A program made the position numbers and the translations under genes. DNA of 12,810 nucleotides, from NCBI GenBank assembly GCA_023433445.1, contig JAEZCS010000132.1, forward strand, positions 1 to 12,810, written 5' to 3'. Each line of letters opens with the position of its first letter. The first letter of the stretch is position 1. The notes under the pieces were generated by a model. It was not told the DNA's origin. It made no database searches and saw nothing but the letters and a program-made list of their open reading frames with translations. The stretch comes from Pseudomonadota bacterium (lineage in GTDB: Bacteria; Pseudomonadota; Alphaproteobacteria; Sphingomonadales; Sphingomonadaceae). Shown here piece by piece: positions 1-7,007 of this stretch.

Positions 1-402
1 CTTCTGCGTCGGGGCATAGCCATAGGACAAGGCAACCTGTTCAGGCAGAATATCGACCCGAGCTACGGCCTCTGACGGGATGTCCTGGATCTCGGAAAAG
101 CTGGAAATGCGCTTGCCGTTCAGCAGAACGACCGGCGTTCCGTTGGTCTGCACCGACAATTCGGTGATCATTTCCGAAATGGACGTGACGCCCAAAGCCC
201 GTATGTCGGCGGAGGACAGCTGCTGTTCTGGCTTGATATTGCCAAGGACGGCGCCACGCTGAGGCTGGCCGGTGACGACGATCTCTTCGCCTTCGTCCAT
301 CTGGTCAGGTGGCTCCTGCGCCGCAGTCTGTGCCATCAGCGCAGCCGGGGACGCGCCCAACATGAAAAACAGCATCAGCGAAGCCGGTCGGCGCACGAAC
401 AT
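1..402 (-). CDS. TonB-dependent receptor-like outer-membrane protein, N-terminal part (runs off left edge)
   Basis: The ATG at 402 opens a frame that stays open to position 1, giving 134 residues; the rest lies outside the window. Residues 1-24 form a signal peptide (arginines, hydrophobic core, cleavage after Ala-Leu-Met-Ala). An acidic stretch follows, with a TonB box EEIVVTG at 39-45. Residues 55-134 resemble the receptor plug: SSADIRALGVTSISEMI, then VVLLNGKRIS and a DIPSEAVARVDILP segment. Where classical plugs read GPxSALYG, this one reads PEQVALSYGY (120-129), a variant I associate with sphingomonad receptors. Known receptors of this fold import ligands through a 22-strand barrel using TonB; whether this one imports, exports or scaffolds polysaccharide cannot be told. 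The SD is weak (AGGGG only one base from the ATG). The gene follows the nucleotide-sugar dehydrogenase on the same strand after 161 bp containing a hairpin and a possible promoter. Confident on plug and signal peptide; ligand unknown. Confidence 0.8.
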   Translation of the reverse strand, partial: MFVRRPASLMLFFMLGASPAALMAQTAAQEPPDQMDEGEEIVVTGQPQRGAVLGNIKPEQQLSSADIRALGVTSISEMITELSVQTNGTPVVLLNGKRISSFSEIQDIPSEAVARVDILPEQVALSYGYAPTQK

Positions 403-463
403 ACCCCTTTTGGAAAAAGCAGACCCTTGATCGTCCGCTACTAGGGGCCAACTGTCTCAAAAT

Positions 464-496
464 CTTGGCAGCGCCAAGGCGAATTTGTCGCAAATT
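464..496 (-). repeat. Two adjacent perfect inverted repeats in the receptor gene leader
   Basis: Two perfect 6-3-6 inverted repeats lie 3 bp apart. The first, 464-478, has arms CTTGGC and GCCAAG around AGC. The second, 482-496, has arms AATTTG and CAAATT around TCG. Their centres are 18 bp apart, just under two helical turns. The second overlaps the possible -10 hexamer of the receptor gene, as an operator would; in RNA either could form a short hairpin in the 5' leader. The regulator is unknown. The symmetry is directly visible; the function is inference. Confidence 0.5.
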
Positions 497-502
497 GTAG
501 CA
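494..502 (-). promoter_or_regulatory. Possible extended -10 promoter for the receptor gene
   Basis: Read leftward the sequence is TGCTACAAT, an extended -10 (TG-N-TACAAT, 5 of 6 to the sigma-70 hexamer). No convincing -35 is found 16-18 bp upstream, as can be the case for extended -10 promoters. Transcription would start near 487, leaving a leader of about 85 nt before the ATG at 402. A separate promoter fits with the hairpin that lies between this site and the upstream dehydrogenase stop codon. Confidence 0.35.
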
Positions 503-520
503 CCATGGTCGAGCCGCGCC

Positions 521-556
521 GGGAAGATGGGACCGATGATATCACGGCCCATTCCC
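521..556 (-). terminator. Hairpin downstream of the nucleotide-sugar dehydrogenase, no T-tract
   Basis: Eight bases past the TAA of the dehydrogenase gene lies an imperfect hairpin. Arms are GGGAA (521-525) with TTCCC (552-556), TGGG (528-531) with CCCA (548-551), and CCG (533-535) with CGG (545-547), closing a 9-base loop; a two-base and a one-base bulge lie on one side. This gives 12 pairs, mostly GC. No run of T follows in the leftward direction, so it is not a canonical intrinsic terminator. It could slow polymerase or protect the 3' end of the upstream message. Confidence 0.35.
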
Positions 557-563
557 CGATTGG

Positions 564-1832
564 TTAGAGCATCCAGCGATCGACGTTGGATGGCAGGCGC
601 AAGTCGCGCCACATCCCTTTGACGTCTGCCACGGTGGCTCCGGGAGCCAGCAGGCTCGATAGGTATACCTCATCGATATGCCGATAGGCGTTGTGCGCAA
701 CCGCGCCAACCACGAGGTCGAACGGCCCTGTCGGCTTGGGATCAACGCAAAGGCCCAGATCGCGTTCGATCTGCTCCGCGTCGGCAACCGGGTCGGTAAC
801 GACAACATCATGTCCAAGGTCGCGCAGGCGTTTGACAAGATCAACGACCTTGCTGTTGCGCAGATCCGGCACATCTTCCTTGAAGGTCAGCCCCATGACC
901 AGGGCGCGCCCGGTACGGCCGCGATGCACATGGATGTGTTCAGCGATCCAGGCGCCCATTGAATCATTGGTCCGCCGCCCTGCAAGGATGATTTCGGGGT
1001 GGTGCCCGAACTGCTGGGCCCGATGGCTCAGATAATAGGGATCGACCCCTATGCAATGCCCACCGACCAGACCAGGCTCGAAAGGCAGGAAATTCCATTT
1101 CGTTCTGGCTGCCGCGATCACGTCCCAGACGGAAATCCCGATCCGGCTGAAAATCTGCGTAATTTCGTTCATGAAAGCGATGTTGATGTCGCGCTGGGCG
1201 TTCTCGATCACCTTGGCTGCTTCGGCCGTACTGATCGAGGCAGCGCGGAATACACCCGCTTCGGTGACGCGGCCGTAGATCTTGGCCAGGAGATCCAGCG
1301 TCTGCTCGTCTCCTGCGGAGATTACCTTCGTGATCTTTTCAAGACTGTGCACCCGGTCGCCGGGGTTGATCCGTTCAGGACTATAGCCGAGGCGGAAGTC
1401 GTGCCGATAACGCAGCCCCGAAGAGCGCTCGATCTCGGGCCCGCAAATCTCCTCTGTCACTCCAGGATAGACAGTGCTTTCAAAGACGACGGTCGGCCGA
1501 CGGCTGGCGTCGAGCCAGCCTGCAACGCTCCGGCAGGCACGGATAAGTGGCCCAAGGTCCGGGCGATTGGCATTGTCGACGGGAGTGGGCACGGTGACGA
1601 TATAGACGTCCGCACTGCGGCAGCCCTCTCCATCCGCGGTGAACTTCAGCCGTGTCCGGCGAAGAACATCCTCATCAACTTCCTTGGTACGGTCGATGCC
1701 CGCAGTAAGCTCCCGGATGCGGGTGGGGCTGGTATCCATCCCCACTACATCGAAGTGACGCGCCAGGGCGACCGCCAAAGGCAAGCCGACATAGCCGAGC
1801 CCCACGACAACGATCCGGGTTTGATCCAACAT
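564..1832 (-). CDS. tviB: UDP-N-acetylhexosamine 6-dehydrogenase (TviB/WbpO-type)
   Basis: A 422-residue cytoplasmic enzyme of the UDP-glucose/UDP-mannuronate dehydrogenase superfamily. It oxidises C6 of a UDP-N-acetylhexosamine twice with NAD+ to give a UDP-N-acetyl-hexosaminuronic acid for surface polysaccharide. The NAD-binding Rossmann start is GLGYVGLP at 11-18. FESTVYPG lies at 117-124, and K207 and N211 lie in AAKVIENAQRDINIAFMNE. The catalytic Cys260 is in the invariant GGHCIGVDPYYL, and GLTFKEDVPDLRNSK (314-328) marks the C-terminal UDP-binding domain. The context KWNFLPFEPGLVGGHC and PEIILAGRRTND matches the TviB/WbpO branch rather than plain UDP-glucose dehydrogenases; GlcNAc versus GalNAc specificity cannot be read. 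Length is normal and nothing is missing. The ATG at 1832 has GGAG 9 bases upstream. It lies 142 bp after the GT4 gene on the same strand, so it may share that transcript or have its own promoter. Confidence 0.93.
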   Translation of the reverse strand: MLDQTRIVVVGLGYVGLPLAVALARHFDVVGMDTSPTRIRELTAGIDRTKEVDEDVLRRTRLKFTADGEGCRSADVYIVTVPTPVDNANRPDLGPLIRACRSVAGWLDASRRPTVVFESTVYPGVTEEICGPEIERSSGLRYRHDFRLGYSPERINPGDRVHSLEKITKVISAGDEQTLDLLAKIYGRVTEAGVFRAASISTAEAAKVIENAQRDINIAFMNEITQIFSRIGISVWDVIAAARTKWNFLPFEPGLVGGHCIGVDPYYLSHRAQQFGHHPEIILAGRRTNDSMGAWIAEHIHVHRGRTGRALVMGLTFKEDVPDLRNSKVVDLVKRLRDLGHDVVVTDPVADAEQIERDLGLCVDPKPTGPFDLVVGAVAHNAYRHIDEVYLSSLLAPGATVADVKGMWRDLRLPSNVDRWML

Positions 1833-1974
1833 TGATTTTCTCTCCCCTCAATGCGGGCAGGTAGCCTCAGCCCCGGGTTGCGAAACTCGACTCATGTCAC
1901 CATGCTAGAGGTCGGGCCGAACCATTCCAGAAGGGCGGATGGGGAGGGGGCCGGCGCAAGAGGATTAGCCTCTA

Positions 1975-3180
1975 CTATCCCAAGGCTCGAACCTGGGAGA
2001 GGCTTGGATCCTTCAGCTGGACGCGCGAGTCCGGGGTCTCGGCATCCACGACCGGCCTATCGGTCAACCCCATCAGTTCCAGCAGAACGGCGTTCACCCG
2101 CTCGACCGAATATCGCGAGACCGCAATTTCCCGCGAGCGTCTCCCCATCCGCTCAACCAGCTCTGGCGACGCCAGCAATCGTGACATCGCCGTGGCCAAC
2201 GCGGCCGCATCGCCCACCGGAACCAGAAAGCCGTTGTCCCCGTCGACCACCGTTTCAGAGCAGCCGGGGGCGTCGGTCGTGATCACCGGCCGCCCCGTCG
2301 CCATCGCTTCCAGGGTGCTGCGCGGCAAACCTTCGCGATAGGAGGGCAGCACGAACACCGTCGCTTGCTCAAGGAATGGACGAACGTCATTGGTCGCGCC
2401 GAGATATTCGATGAGGCCTTCATCCTCCCACCGCCGGACGTCGTCGCGGTTCACCGCCGACGGATTGGCGTCGAACGGCCCGAGTAACTGGAACCTGGCT
2501 GAAGGGTGGCTCTGCCGAACAAGGCGGGCAGCCTCGACATATTCGTACAGCCCCTTGTCCTTCAGCAACCGGCCGATCATGAGGAGCGTCGGCCTTCCTT
2601 GCGGCAGTGGTTTTTCCGCGAAGTGGCGGACATCCACTCCAGAACCAGGCACTTGAACTATTTCACGCCCCTTCGCCGCCATGGCATACCGTCGCATGTC
2701 GGCGGCGTCATGCCCGTTGAATACCAGCACGCGATGGGCCTGAGCCGATGCGAGTCGGAACATGCGGGCCATCAGAGGGCGCACCAGTCGTCGGACGATT
2801 CCTCCCCCTTCCGTGCAGACGTACCCCAGACCTGTCATCATCATGACCATGCGGGTCCCGCGCGCCGTCAGACGTGCGGCAAGCCCGGAATAGATTATCG
2901 GCTTTTGGGTATAGGCGAGAATCAGATCGGGGCGCTCGCGGCGGAACATGGATGCGAGCGCGTACATGGTTTTCAGATCGGCCAGCGGATTCAGGCCGAC
3001 CCGGTCCATAGGAATAATGCGAAAACTAACGCCGATATCAGAAAGGCCGCGGACGATCCGCTCGTCATATTCAGGAGCGCAAGCCGTCACGCGATGGCCA
3101 AGCTTCACCATGGCCTCCAGCAGAGGACCTCGAAAATTGAGGAGTGAGGGCGCTAAGCTGGCGACCACGATGATGTTCAT
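1975..3180 (-). CDS. GT4 glycosyltransferase (CapM/PglA-like)
   Basis: A 401-residue GT-B glycosyltransferase of family GT4, which transfers a sugar from a nucleotide donor to a lipid-linked acceptor with retention of configuration. The N-terminal domain opens with a beta strand and SLLNFRGPLLEAM (12-24), typical of the CapM/PglA-like branch that handles N-acetylated or bacillosamine-type acceptors; TGLGY is at 116-120. The C-terminal donor domain has GSGVD (179-183), GRLLKDKG (203-210), a PSYREG segment and the E-x7-E signature at E283/E291 (YREGLPRSTLEAM). The last 30 residues, after the final helix, are an unconserved-looking tail. The ATG overlaps the stop of the upstream GT4 gene as ATGA and has GGGGAG 4 bases upstream, so the two are translationally coupled. 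Donor and acceptor cannot be read from sequence. Confidence 0.9.
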   Translation of the reverse strand: MNIIVVASLAPSLLNFRGPLLEAMVKLGHRVTACAPEYDERIVRGLSDIGVSFRIIPMDRVGLNPLADLKTMYALASMFRRERPDLILAYTQKPIIYSGLAARLTARGTRMVMMMTGLGYVCTEGGGIVRRLVRPLMARMFRLASAQAHRVLVFNGHDAADMRRYAMAAKGREIVQVPGSGVDVRHFAEKPLPQGRPTLLMIGRLLKDKGLYEYVEAARLVRQSHPSARFQLLGPFDANPSAVNRDDVRRWEDEGLIEYLGATNDVRPFLEQATVFVLPSYREGLPRSTLEAMATGRPVITTDAPGCSETVVDGDNGFLVPVGDAAALATAMSRLLASPELVERMGRRSREIAVSRYSVERVNAVLLELMGLTDRPVVDAETPDSRVQLKDPSLSQVRALG

Positions 3181-4442
3181 GCCGCTCCCCGCAGACTGAC
3201 AAGCGCTTCCGAGTGGTTGTCATGATGCCGCCGACCGAGCACCGAAGCATAGAGGGCCCGATAACGCCGCGTAACAGCGCCGATTTCAAAAAGTGAAAGG
3301 ACGCGCGATCGCCCCTGTTCAGACAAGGTTTGCCGTTCGCTTGGGTCGAGCGACGCCATTCGGCATATTGCCTGCGCCAACCCGTCCACGTCGCGAGGGG
3401 CGACGACTTGGCCGACATCGCCGACGACCCAGGCGCTGTCACCGACATCGGTGGTGACGCAGGGCACTCCGCTCGCAAGTGCTTCACCCAAGATGTTGGG
3501 GAAGCCTTCTCCCCAAGCGGAAGGGAGGGCGAGTAGATCAAGACCGGCCAGAAGATCGGGGATATCTGAACGTTCGCCAAGCACTGTAAGCCGGTGGGGC
3601 GGGATCTCGGCAAGCGCTTGCGCGATCTCCGGGGTAGGGCTGTCCATGCCGCGACCGGCGAGTAGAAGATGTACGTCGGCCCCTGTAGCCCTCACCTTGT
3701 GAACCGCGTCTATCAATGTGCCAACATCCTTCATCGGATGCGAGCGTGCGAGCAAGCCAATGAGGAAAGCTCCATCATCGATCTGGTGCCGGCGACGAAT
3801 TGCTTCTCGACCGATCGGGTCGGGCGCGAAGCGGCTGCAGTCGAAGCCATTGGGAATGACCACGGCCTTGTCGGGCGAGAATCCTATCCTTTCATACTGC
3901 GAAACAGCGGCCTTCGCATTGTAGATGATCGCGTCTGGTTTGCCCGATAGCCGTGCGCACCCAGCCAGCACGAGCCGGGTCATGAGGCTTTCATTGCGAA
4001 TGTCGGCTAGCGAATGACGAACATTCCAGATCACCGCGTGCTCCCTACGGCTGAAGGCCGTTGCTGCGCTGAGCACGATCTGCGCGTGGTGCATCCAGGC
4101 GACTATCACGTCCGGCTTGATCGTTGCCAATTTTCGCCTCAGTTCGAGCACTGGCAGGACGCCGGGGCGTCCCCTCTTCATGCCCAGGGAATGGACTCGC
4201 GTGCCCGCTGAGCGGATCCGCTCTCCCACGGTTTCGGGTTCGACGAGTGAGATGACTTCATTGGTCGGTCCCTCTTGGCCCTTCCCTCCCGCTTCAATCA
4301 ACTTGGCGAGCATCATCTCGGCACCGCCGACCCCCAGAGAGGTGATGACATGGAGCACATGCGTGGAACTCAGATCAATGACGCCCTCGTCTCGCGCAAA
4401 TGACACTGCCTTCCCCTTCCGAAGCTGAATTCGATCGGACAT
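3177..4442 (-). CDS. GT4 glycosyltransferase
   Basis: A 421-residue GT-B glycosyltransferase of family GT4, first gene of the leftward arm. The fold begins at residue 28 with HVLHVITSLGVGGAEMML, a typical GT4 glycine-rich acceptor-side start (GGAE 39-42). The donor domain shows VIPNGFD (195-201), LLARSHPMKD (230-239), LLLAGRG and PSAWGEGFPNILGEALASG, with the E-x7-E pair at E312/E320; TTDVGD follows at 330-335. The first 27 residues are an extra polar N-terminus. The chosen ATG at 4442 is supported by AAGG five bases upstream; the next in-frame Met (43) would cut into the fold. The stop codon overlaps the start of the next GT4 gene (ATGA). It probably elongates the repeat unit of a surface polysaccharide at the cytoplasmic face of the inner membrane; sugar specificity is unknown. 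Confidence 0.9.
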   Translation of the reverse strand: MSDRIQLRKGKAVSFARDEGVIDLSSTHVLHVITSLGVGGAEMMLAKLIEAGGKGQEGPTNEVISLVEPETVGERIRSAGTRVHSLGMKRGRPGVLPVLELRRKLATIKPDVIVAWMHHAQIVLSAATAFSRREHAVIWNVRHSLADIRNESLMTRLVLAGCARLSGKPDAIIYNAKAAVSQYERIGFSPDKAVVIPNGFDCSRFAPDPIGREAIRRRHQIDDGAFLIGLLARSHPMKDVGTLIDAVHKVRATGADVHLLLAGRGMDSPTPEIAQALAEIPPHRLTVLGERSDIPDLLAGLDLLALPSAWGEGFPNILGEALASGVPCVTTDVGDSAWVVGDVGQVVAPRDVDGLAQAICRMASLDPSERQTLSEQGRSRVLSLFEIGAVTRRYRALYASVLGRRHHDNHSEALVSLRGAA

Positions 4443-4950
4443 TGTTGCCTTATATCGATTTTCTCGCCGCCTCGGCTGACGTCATTTGGCTATAACCTTT
4501 TTCGTCATGGTCGCTCCGTCGGATTTACTGTCGTCTTATATCCGGGGTCCGGGACGGGAGATTTACTTCGGTTATAACCCTTTTGGTGGCTCTCTATTCC
4601 TGTCGAATCCGGGCAGAGAGAGTTCAAAATCGATGGCGGTTACGGGCAAAGGCCGCCAACAAACACCTGTTCCGCGACAGCTATTGAATGAGAAGATCAG
4701 CGAGCGGCGTCATAACTTAAAAGGTACTGCAAGAACCTTCCACATGGCCGATCTCGATCGCTTGCTGCCGTGGCACAGTGCAGTCCGGCGGCCATGTCCA
4801 AAGAGAAATGGAGGCGGATCCGGCCAAGGAGAGCTGCCGCGCATGGAGTAACCCGATTGCCCCAGCGCGATCGAGGGGGGCGCGTGCTAGTAATCGAATT
4901 CTAAAGCGCAATCTGCACGGCGAGGCGGTTGAGATGCCAGTCTCTCCCTT
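4443..4950. other. Gene-free divergent intergenic region
   Basis: 508 bp between two divergently transcribed polysaccharide arms, so promoters and operators for both should lie here. The left third (4443-4600) is visibly more AT-rich than the neighbouring genes and carries a diverged two-copy repeat (annotated separately) and a perfect palindrome TGACGTCA at 4477-4484. A 6-bp inverted repeat TGGCGG/CCGCCA lies near 4634-4657. From about 4740 to 4950 I see no recognisable element. A frame is open rightward from 4486 to 4851, but it has weak codon bias, no SD and no recognisable protein, so I do not call a gene. Confidence 0.6.
4449..4586. repeat. Two-copy diverged repeat with TATAACC palindrome (operator-like)
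   Basis: The 8-mer CTTATATC occurs at 4449-4456 and again at 4535-4542. Each copy is followed, after 31 and 27 bp, by a GG(C/T)TATAACC(T/C)TTTT block at 4488-4502 and 4570-4584. The second block contains GGTTATAACC, a perfect 10-bp palindrome; the first copy departs from symmetry at one base. The spacing between units is 82-86 bp, about eight helical turns. This suggests a duplicated regulatory unit between the divergent operons, such as two operator sites allowing looping or cooperative binding. TATAAC could also serve as a -10 hexamer, but no good -35 partner was found. The regulator is unknown. Confidence 0.4.
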
Positions 4951-5835
4951 GTGCATGCCCAAGACAGGCGATTTCAGGTGACACTGACAGCATCCCGCTT
5001 TTTTTCGACACAGCCCGCAGACCTCGGTTCGGAAGCTGAGGAGAGATTCTTCTGCGCGATACGGACCAGCAACAGAACGACCAAGCAAACAGCAAAGGAT
5101 CGTTTCAAGTCACTGAACGACGCGCTCATGGGGCATCTTCAGGGAGAGGCGATCAATCATGTGCTGGATGTGGGCGTATCATCGGGCATCACGACCATCG
5201 AACTCGTCGATGCATTCCGGTCGATCGGCGCTGCGCCGCAGGTCGTAGCAACCGACCGCTGGTGTCATGCCTATGTCGTGCCGGTCGGGTGGAATTGCGG
5301 CGCACTTCTCGATGAAAATGGCGAACTGTTGCAGATGGAATTGTTCGGCACAGCGATGCGGTCCTGGTCTCGCCGCCTTGATTATGTGACGGGCGTGGCT
5401 CTTGTCCGCAGGGCATTGGCCGCCGTCATCGGAGCACGGGCACGCCAGATCATGCAGGATCCAAGCCGCGGCGCCGAGGCGGTCCAACTCGTGACGCCGC
5501 GGCTCCAGGCGGTCCCTCAGATCAGCCTGATGAAGGACGACGTGTTGGCCTTCAACCCCCGGCTGTTTGGCAAGTTCGACTTCATCCGCGCCGCCAATAT
5601 ACTAAACAAGGGGTACTTTCCAACGGACGCACTCGCCCTGGGCCTTTCCCATCTTGCCTCCTACCTGCGCGCGCCTGGCGCATGGCTCCTGATCAATCGC
5701 ACCCACCCCAATGAAGTGAACCATGGAACGCTCTTCCGCCTCGACGCACAGGGGCGCTTGCAGCCGATCGAGCGCTTCGGGGCAGGATCGGAAATCGAAG
5801 AGCTGGCTCTTCAGATCGGAGCCGCGAAGCCATGA
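4951..5835 (+). CDS. Class I SAM-dependent methyltransferase-like protein
   Basis: A 294-residue soluble protein, first in the rightward operon. The centre has a Rossmann methyltransferase signature: motif I VLDVGVSSGITT (71-82), a motif II-like VVATD (98-102), DDVLAF (196-201), and FDFIRAANILNKGYF (209-223) in the place where CheR-like enzymes carry their motif IV. The strand APGAWLLINR (241-250) is also typical. The substrate is unknown; beside GT4 and acyltransferase genes it may methylate a sugar or lipid-linked glycan (inference). The segment from about 103 to 190 is a long insertion between motifs. The start is uncertain: a TGA at 4930-4932 limits the frame upstream and no ATG precedes the fold. 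The GTG at 4951 lacks an SD, while the GTG at 4978 has a weak AGG nine bases upstream and may be the real start. Its stop overlaps the next start as ATGA. Confidence 0.72.
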   Translation: MHAQDRRFQVTLTASRFFSTQPADLGSEAEERFFCAIRTSNRTTKQTAKDRFKSLNDALMGHLQGEAINHVLDVGVSSGITTIELVDAFRSIGAAPQVVATDRWCHAYVVPVGWNCGALLDENGELLQMELFGTAMRSWSRRLDYVTGVALVRRALAAVIGARARQIMQDPSRGAEAVQLVTPRLQAVPQISLMKDDVLAFNPRLFGKFDFIRAANILNKGYFPTDALALGLSHLASYLRAPGAWLLINRTHPNEVNHGTLFRLDAQGRLQPIERFGAGSEIEELALQIGAAKP

Positions 5836-7007
5836 AAGTGGGAGATGTCAGCGCACCTGCCACCGTCTGCTTTCCCTTCATGGGGGATGAAATCGGCGGT
5901 AGCCATATCTCGGCCCTGGGGCTTATCCGGGGGCTCGACAAGAAGCGCTTCTGCCCGATGATCGTGCTTCAGGTGAGGGGAGGCGCGCTCGAGCAGCTTT
6001 TTAAGGACGCGGGTCTGGAGGTGCATTCGGCGCCCCCCTTGCCGACGCTCGCCTATGGCCGCAGGCTCCGCCCCGTCAACATCGCGCAACTGCTTTCCGG
6101 CGTAGGTGCGCGCAGGCGCTTCCTGCTCGAGAGGCGGATCAAAATCGTCCACACCAATGACGGCCGGACCCATGCAGCATGGGCTCTGCCGGCCCGGCTC
6201 GTCGGCGCCAAACTGGTGTGGCATCACCGTTCCGACCCATCCGCACTGGGCTTGAAGCTGCTCGCTCCGATCGCTGCCAACCGGGTGGTCAGCGTTTCCA
6301 AATTCTCCGCCCCGAAGCCGGGCTTCTATTCGGCTGCGAGCAAAACGGACGTTGTTCATAGCCCTTTCGATACGGAATTGGTAGTCGATCGAACGACCGC
6401 TCGCGCCGAACTGATACGGGAACTTGACGTTCCCCCCGACACGGCGCTGATCGGCTTTTCCGGCGCCCTGATTGAGCGCAAGAGGCCGCTCCTATTTGTC
6501 GAAGCGGTGGCGGCGCTGCGTCGGATGGCGCCGGATATCCGAACGCTCGGCGTGATTTTCGGCCAGGCCTTCGGAGATATCGATGCGAGAATAATGCGTC
6601 TTGCCGCGCAGGCCGGTGCTGCGGACAGCATCCGCCTGATGGGGTTTCGACCGAACGGAAGCCGGTGGCTTTCGGCCTGCGACATTCTCATGGTTCCTGC
6701 GGTCGACGAGCCGTTCGGGCGCACTTTGATCGAGGCGATGCTGGTCGGAACGCCCGTCGTCGCGACCGCGTCGGGCGGAAATGAGGAAGCACTGCGAAAC
6801 GGGGAAACCGGCCTGATCGTCCCGGCGGATGACGCGGACGCGCTGGCTGCTGCCTGCCTCAGGCTGCTGCGCGATCCGCAACTGTATCGCACTGTGGCGG
6901 TCAATGCTGACCGCGATGCGCGAAGCCGTTACGGCACAAGACGCCACGTCGAGGCAATCACGACTATCTATGAACGACTGCTGGACGATACGGCGGCGAG
7001 CAGATGA
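5832..7007 (+). CDS. GT4 glycosyltransferase
   Basis: A 391-residue GT-B enzyme of family GT4, middle gene of the rightward operon. The N-terminal domain starts with VCFPFMGDEIGGSHISALGLI (12-32), a glycine-rich loop typical of this family, and continues with KIVHTNDGRTH (104-114) and LVWHHRSDP (128-136). The C-terminal donor-binding domain has GFSGALIERKRP (208-219), VIFGQAFGD and MVPAVDEPFGRTLIEAM, with the E-x7-E pair at E293/E301, then ATASGGNEE (311-319). The length is normal and no key residue is missing. The ATG shares ATGA with the methyltransferase stop upstream, and its own TGA overlaps the acyltransferase start, so all three products should be made in fixed proportion. The likely role is addition of a sugar to a lipid-linked repeat unit at the cytoplasmic membrane; donor and linkage are unknown. 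Confidence 0.9.
   Translation: MKVGDVSAPATVCFPFMGDEIGGSHISALGLIRGLDKKRFCPMIVLQVRGGALEQLFKDAGLEVHSAPPLPTLAYGRRLRPVNIAQLLSGVGARRRFLLERRIKIVHTNDGRTHAAWALPARLVGAKLVWHHRSDPSALGLKLLAPIAANRVVSVSKFSAPKPGFYSAASKTDVVHSPFDTELVVDRTTARAELIRELDVPPDTALIGFSGALIERKRPLLFVEAVAALRRMAPDIRTLGVIFGQAFGDIDARIMRLAAQAGAADSIRLMGFRPNGSRWLSACDILMVPAVDEPFGRTLIEAMLVGTPVVATASGGNEEALRNGETGLIVPADDADALAAACLRLLRDPQLYRTVAVNADRDARSRYGTRRHVEAITTIYERLLDDTAASR

Noticed and set aside
999..1835. Long rightward open frame (278 codons) opposite the nucleotide-sugar dehydrogenase
   Set aside because: The minus-strand frame has full catalytic motifs including GGHC; the rightward one is a high-GC antisense shadow without recognisable domains.
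1959..1973. AGAGG-attag-CCTCT stem after the CapM-like GT4 stop as a terminator
   Set aside because: Only five pairs and no T-tract; too weak to call.
4486..4851. Rightward open frame of 121 codons in the divergent intergenic region
   Set aside because: It begins with TTG, has no SD, lacks the strong GC third-position bias of neighbouring genes, resembles no known protein and spans the repeat elements.
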